A stretch of 6,193 bases of DNA from Oscillospiraceae bacterium (lineage in GTDB: Bacteria > Bacillota > Clostridia > Oscillospirales > Ruminococcaceae), in the NCBI GenBank assembly GCA_029098085.1, contig JAQXNQ010000105.1, forward strand, positions 1 to 6,193, in the 5' to 3' direction. Under the pieces are notes generated by a model. It did no database searches. It was not told the origin of the DNA and was given only the letters and a program-made list of their open reading frames with translations. A program made the position numbers and the translations under genes. Of the stretch, positions 1 through 4,622 are shown in pieces; within the stretch, counting starts at the first letter, position 1, and every line of letters begins with the position of its first letter.

Positions 1-261
1 GCGGGAGAAAAAGGGGTCGTTCATCATCTCATCTGACCGGGCGAAAATGCAGCAAAGGCTGCGGCTGGGCAGGCTGCCGCTCTCTTCTCCCATCCGCAGC
101 AGCCGGGCGTTCTGGTTGGGAATGTAGCCGCTTTCCCGGACGATTTTCCAGATCCGGTCCCGGGTCCCGGGACTGGCAGCCGTGCTGTCCGGCTGATTCA
201 GCACCCGGGAGACGGTGGACGGCGATACCCCCGCCAGACGGGCAATATCTTTCAGGGTCAT
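1..261 (-). CDS. LacI/GalR-family transcriptional regulator, N-terminal part (cut by window edge)
   Basis: The reading frame is open from the ATG at 261 to base 1, giving 87 residues; the ligand-binding domain lies outside the window. Residues 3-22 form the LacI-type helix-turn-helix (LKDIARLAGV, then SPSTVSRVLN). They are followed by the third helix (TRDRIWKIVRESGY) and the hinge helix NARLLR (51-56), whose Leu55 matches the leucine that PurR and LacI push into the minor groove at a central CpG. The segment CCIFARSDEMMNDPFFSR is the usual beginning of the periplasmic-binding-protein-like effector domain. A GGAGG (266-270) sits only 4 nt before the start, which is rather close. The gene is divergent from the kinase/TIM/LarA operon and is its obvious candidate regulator; the ligand is presumably a sugar or sugar phosphate (inference). 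Family assignment is secure, the effector unknown. Confidence 0.94.
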   Translation of the reverse strand, partial: MTLKDIARLAGVSPSTVSRVLNQPDSTAASPGTRDRIWKIVRESGYIPNQNARLLRMGEESGSLPSRSLCCIFARSDEMMNDPFFSR

Positions 262-305
262 GAAACCTCCGGTTCAGTGAAGTTGTTTTCTGTAAGCGGA
301 AGGCT

Positions 306-329
306 GCAAGAGCGCAAGCGTTCTTGCGC
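306..329. promoter_or_regulatory. Palindrome at the lacI transcription start; probable autoregulatory operator
   Basis: Two overlapping symmetries occur here. GCGCAAG (312-318) and CTTGCGC (323-329) are perfect 7-bp arms around CGTT. GCAAGA (306-311) and TCTTGC (322-327) flank CGC-AA-GCG, giving a 22-bp palindrome with a single mismatched pair (312/321). It starts one base inside or just downstream of the -10 of the predicted lacI promoter, covering the expected start site near 323, a classic place for a repressor to bind. The CGCAA...TTGCG half-sites (spaced 6 nt) are the same as in the operator at 776-791 (spaced 4 nt). A simple RNA hairpin in the lacI leader is the alternative. Confidence 0.5.
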
Positions 330-358
330 ATGGTACCACGCTTATCCGCTGCGGTCAA
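330..358 (-). promoter_or_regulatory. Predicted sigma-70/sigma-A promoter of the lacI-type gene
   Basis: Read on the minus strand, a -35 box TTGACC (358-353) is followed after exactly 17 nt by a -10 box TACCAT (335-330), preceded by TGG, which makes an extended -10. Transcription would start near 323 and give a leader of about 60 nt before the ATG at 261. The boxes match the consensus at 5/6 and 4/6 positions with ideal spacing, and the promoter points at a well-defined gene, so it is likely real. Confidence 0.65.
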
Positions 359-383
359 TGTGGGTAAGGAGAAACACCCGCGA

Positions 384-465
384 GAATCCCGTAAGGGATT
401 CCCGCAGCCCAGCGTAAGCTGGGCGAGGAACCGGCATTATTTACTGTCGGCTCCGCAGAGCCGAC
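384..465. repeat. Cluster of three short perfect hairpins with tetraloops
   Basis: Three perfect stem-loops follow one another. GAATCCC/GGGATTC has a 7-bp stem at 384-390/395-401 with a GTAA loop. GCCCAGC/GCTGGGC has a 7-bp stem at 407-413/418-424, again with a GTAA loop. GTCGGCTC/GAGCCGAC has an 8-bp stem at 446-453/458-465 with a CGCA loop. GTAA is a GNRA tetraloop as plus-strand RNA, while the third loop reads TGCG (UNCG type) on the minus strand. None is followed by a proper T-tract on either strand, so they are poor terminators. They may be remnants of a mobile palindromic element or a structured leader RNA. Confidence 0.6.
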
Positions 466-574
466 TTCAATATCAAATCTCCCACGCTGCCGAAACGGAA
501 TGTGGAAGCGGTGAAGGAGAAAAGCCTGCCGTTTTATCCGAAAAGCACCACAGAACGATGGATTGTACCGTGTC

Positions 575-617
575 GGCAGGTGGTACCATAGGGACGTCGA
601 GGACGCCGTCCCCTGCC
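575..617. repeat. Imperfect nested inverted repeat
   Basis: GGCAG (575-579) can pair with CTGCC (613-617), and inside it GGGACG (591-596) pairs with CGTCCC (607-612) around a GC-rich loop. A TGGTACCA palindrome (581-588), also present in the lacI promoter at 331-338, lies in the left part. It resembles the small GC-rich intergenic palindromes of gut Firmicutes, but I cannot assign a family. Confidence 0.35.
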
Positions 618-673
618 TGGCGAAATGCGCAACGTTTAGACCCCAATCGGCAGCAGCAGCACATCGGCAGGCA

Positions 674-698
674 GCGGGCGACCGATGATCGCCCCTAC
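674..698. repeat. REP-like palindromic element, copy 1
   Basis: This 25-bp element starts GCGGGCG and ends GCCCCTAC, with a GGGCGA/TCGCCC stem (675-681 region pairing with 689-694). It shares both flanks exactly with the copy at 6144-6168, while the core differs. At one stem position the A-T pair here is G-C in the other copy, and a mismatched pair here is C-G there, so the hairpin is kept although the letters change. It is a dispersed intergenic palindromic repeat; its function is unknown. Confidence 0.5.
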
Positions 699-752
699 CA
701 TTAGACGAAGCAAAATACAAAAGTCAGCCAGCGGCAAATCTTCGTCTTTTCC

Positions 753-781
753 ATTATACCACACGCCGCAGCATAACGCAA
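753..781 (-). promoter_or_regulatory. Predicted leftward promoter overlapping the 16-bp operator
   Basis: On the minus strand, TTGCGT (781-776) is separated by 17 nt from a perfect TATAAT (758-753), preceded by TGG (extended -10). The -35 box is formed by one half of the palindrome at 776-791, so an occupied operator would block it. The transcript would start near 746 and run about 485 nt through the hairpin repeats before reaching the lacI-type gene at 261. It may be a second lacI promoter or the source of an untranslated RNA. A chance match is possible, though the -10 and spacing are excellent. Confidence 0.45.
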
Positions 782-791
782 ACGTTTGCGT
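776..791. promoter_or_regulatory. Perfect 16-bp LacI/GalR-family operator
   Basis: ACGCAAACGTTTGCGT is a perfect palindrome with the central CpG typical of LacI-family operators. It is essentially the PurR-box form and also resembles a catabolite-responsive element (centre AAACGTTT). It lies between the divergent genes, overlaps the -35 of a leftward promoter, and is centred about 52 bp upstream of the predicted start of the rightward operon. The adjacent LacI-type gene is the most likely binder; a CcpA-like or PurR-like protein encoded elsewhere is the alternative. Confidence 0.7.
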
Positions 792-800
792 AAATTTTAC

Positions 801-829
801 TGGAACTTTGCCGGGAAGAATGCTACAAT
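801..829 (+). promoter_or_regulatory. Predicted extended -10 promoter of the kinase/TIM/LarA-like operon
   Basis: TGCTACAAT (821-829) is an extended -10 (TGn plus TACAAT, 5/6 match). The best -35 at 17-nt spacing is weak (TGGAAC, 801-806), which fits an extended -10 promoter helped by a bound regulator. Transcription would begin near 836, leaving about 42 nt of leader before the start at 878. A weak -35 with an operator centred near -52 is compatible with activation as well as repression. Confidence 0.5.
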
Positions 830-877
830 ATAAACAGAAGGACGGATGTCTGCGCGCAAATTGCAGGAGGAATGACT

Positions 878-2038
878 ATGGCAGGAAAGAACATGCTGAT
901 CGTACACGGCGGCGGGCCCACCGCTGTGCTCAACGCGTCCCTGTACGGGGCGGTGATGGGAGCGAAGGACTGCCCGGAGGTGGATAAAATCTACGGCGCC
1001 ATCGGCGGCACCGAGGCCATCTTCACCGGCAATTTTATCGACCTGAAGGAGGTTCCTCAGGAGCAGCTGGAGCTGCTGCCCCAGACTCCCGGCTCAGCCA
1101 TCGGCTCCTCCCGGTTCCATCTGGAGCCGGAGGACTACGAGCGGATGCCCGCCCTGCTGGAGCAGTACGGCATCGGCTACCTGCTGCTGACCGGCGGCAA
1201 CGGCTCCATGGACACCTGCGGCAAAATCGCCCGGGCCTGTGCCGGCACCGGCATCCGGGTGGGCGGTATTCCCAAGACCATGGACAACGATCTGGCCGTC
1301 ACCGACCACGCTCCCGGCTATGGCAGCGCCGCCCGATATGTGGCCGCCACGGTCAGGGAGGTGGGCGCGGATGTGCGCTCGCTGCCCATCCACATTGTCA
1401 TCATCGAGGTCATGGGCCGCAATGCCGGCTGGATCGCCGCCTCCTCCGCTCTGGCCCGCAAGGAGCCGGGCGACGCCCCCCACCTGATCTACACCCCCGA
1501 GGTGCCCTTTGACGAGGAGGCCTTCCTCTGGGACGCCCAGCGGCTGTTCGAGGAAAAGGGCGGCGTGGTGGTCGTGGTCAGCGAGGGTCTGACCAACCGG
1601 GAGGGCAAAACCGTGGTGCCGCCCCTGTTCACCATCGGCCGCAGCACCTACTACGACGATGTGAGCACCTATCTGCGGGATCTGATCGTCAAGCGGCTGG
1701 GCATCAAGGTGCGAAACGAAAAGCCCGGCCTCTGCGGCAGAGCCTCCATCGCCTTCCAGTCCCCCACCGACCGGGACGAGGCCATCGCCGCCGGAAGAAA
1801 GGCCGCCCAGGCCATTGTTGCCGGGGAGAACAACTTCATGGTGGGCTTTAAGCGCCTGCCCGGCGAGGCATACAGGATCGAAACCATCCTGATTCCGGTG
1901 GAGCAGGTCATGCTGGAGGAACGGAAGATGCCCCGCTCCTTCCTCAATGAAGCCGGAAACGACGTAACCGAGGAGTTTATCCGGTGGGCAAAGCCGCTGC
2001 TGGGCGGCGAGCTGACCGAGTTTGTCCATTTCAACTGA
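878..2038 (+). CDS. 6-phosphofructokinase-family sugar-phosphate kinase with atypical donor site
   Basis: This 386-residue PfkA-fold kinase would phosphorylate fructose 6-phosphate or a related ketose phosphate in the cytosol. The start at 878 is chosen because AGGAGG (865-870) lies 7 nt before it, but only 1 nt before the in-frame ATG at 872. Visible motifs are GGGPTAVLN (11-19), TGGNGSMDT (105-113), PKTMDNDL (132-139) with catalytic base Asp136, TDHAPGYGSA (142-151), EVMGRNAGW (177-185) and VSEG (234-237). Arg279 and Arg288 are spaced like Arg243 and Arg252 of E. coli PfkA. The TDH.PGYGSA and MGRNAGW blocks are those of the pyrophosphate-dependent/mixed-donor clade, as is Lys133. Gly109, however, sits where that clade normally has Asp, and Gly is the ATP-type residue. 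His172 and Leu285 replace E. coli Arg162 and His249, which contact the substrate's 6-phosphate. The phosphoryl donor and exact substrate are therefore open. First gene of the operon, 15 nt before the TIM-like gene. Confidence 0.9.
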   Translation: MAGKNMLIVHGGGPTAVLNASLYGAVMGAKDCPEVDKIYGAIGGTEAIFTGNFIDLKEVPQEQLELLPQTPGSAIGSSRFHLEPEDYERMPALLEQYGIGYLLLTGGNGSMDTCGKIARACAGTGIRVGGIPKTMDNDLAVTDHAPGYGSAARYVAATVREVGADVRSLPIHIVIIEVMGRNAGWIAASSALARKEPGDAPHLIYTPEVPFDEEAFLWDAQRLFEEKGGVVVVVSEGLTNREGKTVVPPLFTIGRSTYYDDVSTYLRDLIVKRLGIKVRNEKPGLCGRASIAFQSPTDRDEAIAAGRKAAQAIVAGENNFMVGFKRLPGEAYRIETILIPVEQVMLEERKMPRSFLNEAGNDVTEEFIRWAKPLLGGELTEFVHFN

Positions 2039-2053
2039 CAGGAGGAACGCCCT

Positions 2054-2884
2054 ATGAAACACATTTTTCTGAACCTCAAGCGGTTTGACATCTCCCCCGC
2101 TCTGGGCGGCGTCAACCGGCTGGCCCCCATGGAAAAGTGGGGCAGCACCATCGTCTCCAGCACCCAGGAGCAGCTGAAGGCTTTCCCCGACACCGAGTTC
2201 GCCATCTTCTTCCCCGAGCTGCACATCCTGCCCGCCGCTGCCGCCAAAACCCCCGATTCGCCCATTCAGATCGGCTGCCAGAGCGTCTACCGGGGCGACA
2301 CCGCCGTGGGCGGCAACTTCGGCGCCTTCACCGCAAACCGCACCGCCAACGCCATGAAGGAAGCGGGCTGCGGGTATGTGCTCATCGGCCACTGTGAGGA
2401 GCGGAACGACAAAAACGGCGTGCTGGCTGCGGCCGGTGTCTCCGCCCCCGAGGTCACCGACCGGCTGCTGAACGAGGAGGTCCGGCTGGCCCAGGCCGCC
2501 GGGCTGAAGGTGCTGTTCTGCATCGGCGAGAAGGACACCGAGCTGGACAACTGGGACGAGGTGCTCCGCCGTCAGCTGACGGTCGGCCTGGAGGGCGCGG
2601 ACAAGTCCCGGGTGGTCATCGGCTACGAGCCGGTCTGGAGCATCGGCCCCGGCAAGACTCCGGCCGACAAGCCCTACATCACCAAGGTGGCCCGGTTCGT
2701 CAAGGAGATCACCGGCGGCATGGATGTGGTCTACGGCGGCGGTCTCAAGACCGACAACGCCGAGATGCTGGCCTCCATCCCCGAGATCGACGGCGGCCTG
2801 ATCGCCCTGACCCAGTTCACCGGCGAGATCGGCTTCTATCCCGACCAGTATATCGAGATTATCCGGAAGTATCTGGGCAAGTGA
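2054..2884 (+). CDS. Triose-phosphate-isomerase-family protein with altered phosphate-binding loops
   Basis: This 276-residue (beta/alpha)8 isomerase-like protein compares with about 250 for standard TIM. Family marks are NLK (Asn7, Lys9), GAFTAN (90-95), IGHCEER (111-117) with catalytic His113, CIGE (156-159), GYEPVWSIGPGK (190-201) with catalytic Glu192, and YGGG (227-230). The catalytic Lys, His and Glu are all present, so aldose-ketose isomerisation is likely. The phosphate grip differs: loop 7 reads YGGG instead of YGGS, and loop 8 reads LIALTQFTG instead of the LVGGAS type, with about 7 extra residues. There is also an insertion of about 15 residues after the first strand and about 9 after His113. 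I infer a substrate other than glyceraldehyde 3-phosphate/dihydroxyacetone phosphate. AGGAGG (2040-2045) is 8 nt before the start, and the gene lies 15 nt after the kinase, so the two are co-transcribed. Housekeeping TIM function cannot be fully excluded. Confidence 0.88.
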   Translation: MKHIFLNLKRFDISPALGGVNRLAPMEKWGSTIVSSTQEQLKAFPDTEFAIFFPELHILPAAAAKTPDSPIQIGCQSVYRGDTAVGGNFGAFTANRTANAMKEAGCGYVLIGHCEERNDKNGVLAAAGVSAPEVTDRLLNEEVRLAQAAGLKVLFCIGEKDTELDNWDEVLRRQLTVGLEGADKSRVVIGYEPVWSIGPGKTPADKPYITKVARFVKEITGGMDVVYGGGLKTDNAEMLASIPEIDGGLIALTQFTGEIGFYPDQYIEIIRKYLGK

Positions 2885-2956
2885 GCTGAAGACGGATCTG
2901 CCGCTTGCTCCCCAATGCCTGCTGCATACGCTTGTCTGAAATAAAGGAGGATTTTC

Positions 2957-4414
2957 ATGAAACTGCAGTTTGAATACGGCCACGGCCTGATGAACGCTGA
3001 GCTGCCCGACAGCACCGACGTCTTTATCCCCGGCACCACTGTCCCGGATCCCCCCTGTCTGCCCCAGGACTGGGACAGCCTGGCTGAGGCCACCCGGGAA
3101 TCGATCCGCAATCCCATCGGCATGCCGCCCCTGTCCCAGCTGGCCCACAAGGGAACCACCGTTGTCATCGTTATCCCCGACATCGTCAAGGGCGGCTGCC
3201 AGCCCACCGCCCACCGCAAGGTGTCCATCACCGTCATTCTGGAGGAGCTGTACGCCGCCGGAGTGGAAAAGAAGGACATCCTGCTGCTGTTCTCCAACGG
3301 CCTTCATCCCCGCGCCACCGTCTCGGAGATGAAGCAGATTCTCGGTCAGGAGCTGTTCGATGAGTTCTACTACACCGGCCAGATCACCAGCCATGACAGC
3401 GAGGATCCCGACCACATGGTGGATCTGGGCGTCACCGACCGGGGCGACCCGGTGCTGATGAACAAGTATGTCTTTGACTGCGACCTGCCCATTCTCATCG
3501 GCCACACCCAGGGCAACCCCTACGGCGGCTATTCCGGCGGATACAAGCACTGCGCCACCGGCATCACCCACTGGCGGAGCATCGCTTCCCACCATGTGCC
3601 CAGGGTCATGCACCGGCCCGACTTCACCCCCGTTTCCGGCCACAGCCTGATGCGCACCAAGTTCGACGAGATCGGCCAGCACATGGAAAAGAAGATGGGC
3701 CATCCCTTCTTCTGCTGCGACGCGGTGCTGGACACCTATTCCCGGCAGATCGCCATCTTCTCGGGCTACGCCAAGGAGATGCAGCCCGTCTCCTGGAAGG
3801 TGGCCGACAAGCGCACCTATGTGCCCTTCGCCGAGGAAAAATACGACATCATGGTCTTCGGCATGCCCCAGGACTTCCACTACGGCGTGGGCATGGGCAC
3901 CAACCCCATCCAGATGATGCAGGCCCTGTCCGCGCAGGTCATCCGCCACAAGCGGGTCATGAAGGAAAACTGCGTGATCATCTGCTCCTCCATCTGCAAC
4001 GGCTACTTCCACGATGAGCGCTGGCCCTATCTGCGGGAGCTGTACGAGATGTTCCAGCACGATTTCATGAATGTCCTGCCCGACATGGACCGGTACGGCG
4101 AGTACTTTGCCACCAATGAGGAGTACATCCGCAAATACCGCTTCTGCAACGCCTTCCACCCCTTCCACGGCTTCTCGATGATGAGCTGCGGCCATATCGC
4201 CGAGATGAACACCGCCGCCATCTACATCGTCGGCGCCCAGGAGCCCGGTATCGCCCGCAGCATGGGCCTCAAGACCCGCGCCACCTTCGAGGAGGCGCTG
4301 GCCGACGCCATGCGCAAGTACACCGGCCCCAATCCCAGAATCCTCGCCCTGCCCCAGACCTTCAAGATCGGCGCCGTGCACCTCTGCCTGAAGGATGAGG
4401 AATATCAGGGGTAA
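2957..4414 (+). CDS. LarA-like (DUF2088) nickel-pincer-nucleotide racemase/epimerase family protein
   Basis: This 485-residue cytosolic protein has no signal peptide or membrane segment. The N-terminal part carries the LarA/DUF2088 pattern: VVIVIPDIVK (69-78), LFSNGLHP (111-118) with His117, and the cofactor segment YGGYSGGYKHCATGI (189-203). Lys197 matches the lysine that tethers the nickel-pincer nucleotide in Lactobacillus LarA (Lys184), and His213, exactly 16 residues on, matches the nickel ligand His200. The second catalytic His of LarA (His174, ten residues before the Lys) is Asn187 here, and the DxTRP arginine motif is replaced by DIVKGGCQPT. Family members racemise or epimerise alpha-hydroxy acids by hydride transfer, so a sugar-acid or hydroxy-acid epimerase is plausible, but the substrate is unknown. 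The protein is about 60 residues longer than LarA. AAAGGAGG (2943-2950) is 6 nt before the start; it follows the TIM-like gene by 72 nt with no visible terminator. Cofactor-making larB, larC and larE are not in the window. Confidence 0.83.
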   Translation: MKLQFEYGHGLMNAELPDSTDVFIPGTTVPDPPCLPQDWDSLAEATRESIRNPIGMPPLSQLAHKGTTVVIVIPDIVKGGCQPTAHRKVSITVILEELYAAGVEKKDILLLFSNGLHPRATVSEMKQILGQELFDEFYYTGQITSHDSEDPDHMVDLGVTDRGDPVLMNKYVFDCDLPILIGHTQGNPYGGYSGGYKHCATGITHWRSIASHHVPRVMHRPDFTPVSGHSLMRTKFDEIGQHMEKKMGHPFFCCDAVLDTYSRQIAIFSGYAKEMQPVSWKVADKRTYVPFAEEKYDIMVFGMPQDFHYGVGMGTNPIQMMQALSAQVIRHKRVMKENCVIICSSICNGYFHDERWPYLRELYEMFQHDFMNVLPDMDRYGEYFATNEEYIRKYRFCNAFHPFHGFSMMSCGHIAEMNTAAIYIVGAQEPGIARSMGLKTRATFEEALADAMRKYTGPNPRILALPQTFKIGAVHLCLKDEEYQG

Positions 4415-4460
4415 AGCAATTCGGAAAAGGCACGCTCTCATTCACAAGGTGCGAATCGCA

Positions 4461-4500
4461 GTGAATAGTGAATGGTGAATAGTGAATCGTTATGGTGAAT
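4461..4500. repeat. Heptad tandem repeat of GTGAAT
   Basis: Four GTGAAT units follow at exact 7-nt spacing (4461, 4468, 4475, 4482), with the seventh base A, G, A, C, and a fifth unit at 4495. An inverted copy ATTCAC lies at 4440-4445 and can pair with the first unit. A small GGGCG/CGCCC hairpin follows at 4502-4514. It is non-coding and sits between the convergent LarA-like and sulfatase genes. Likely a slippage-prone or REP-associated spacer; no function can be assigned. Confidence 0.7.
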
Positions 4501-4543
4501 CGGGCGTACCGCCCTCAAAATTGACATCACGAAGCTGTACGCA

Positions 4544-4580
4544 AAGTCCCCGCCGTCTGCATGGACGGCGGGGACTTCTT
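4544..4580. terminator. Bidirectional intrinsic terminator between convergent genes
   Basis: A perfect 14-bp stem (4544-4557 with 4564-4577, arms starting AAGTCCCC and ending GGGGACTT) closes a TGCATG loop. On the plus strand it is followed by CTTCTTAT, a short T-rich run; on the minus strand the stem base TT is followed by TGC, so termination that way would be weaker. Its position, 130 nt after the LarA-like stop and 43 nt after the sulfatase stop, fits termination of both convergent transcripts. Confidence 0.8.
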
Positions 4581-4622
4581 ATCTGAGCGGCCGCAGGGAG
4601 CGGCTTGCCTTCATTTCTTCAT

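Larger units (their letters stand above)
262..877. other. 616-bp divergent intergenic region carrying promoters, operators and hairpin repeats
   Basis: No convincing gene is seen here; the open frames crossing it have no ribosome site, low-complexity composition and no recognisable motif. It contains, left to right, the lacI leader and promoter (about 262-358), two adjacent hairpins with GTAA loops and one with a CGCA loop (384-465), an imperfect long hairpin (575-617), a palindromic GGGCG/CGCCC element (674-698), a leftward promoter overlapped by a 16-bp operator (753-791), and the rightward operon promoter (to 829). The stretch 466-574 shows nothing I can name. The layout suggests a compact divergent control region that was later lengthened by small palindromic repeats (inference). 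Confidence 0.7.

Noticed and set aside
446..475. Hairpin 446-465 as a transcription terminator
   Set aside because: The stem is good, but neither strand has a T-tract directly after it.
628..638. Possible third operator half (CGCAA followed by CGTTT)
   Set aside because: It lacks one base relative to the 16-bp site and has no TTGCG partner, so a chance match is more likely.
384..698. CRISPR array or IS element in the intergenic repeats
   Set aside because: The repeats differ in sequence and spacing, there are no regular spacers, no transposase frame and no target-site duplication visible.
324..987. Small open frames on both strands within the divergent intergenic region
   Set aside because: They run through hairpin repeats and promoter elements, lack ribosome sites and show no family motif; the 685-987 frame overlaps the start of the kinase in another frame.
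2885..2956. Separate promoter or terminator between the TIM-like and LarA-like genes
   Set aside because: No hairpin with a T-tract and no convincing -35/-10 pair is visible; read-through as one operon is the simpler reading.
1094..4441. Open frame of 1115 codons on the minus strand across the operon
   Set aside because: It mirrors three plus-strand genes with clear family motifs, is dominated by Gly, Ala, Val, His and Asp, has no ribosome site and crosses two gene boundaries. It is a by-product of GC-rich third codon positions.
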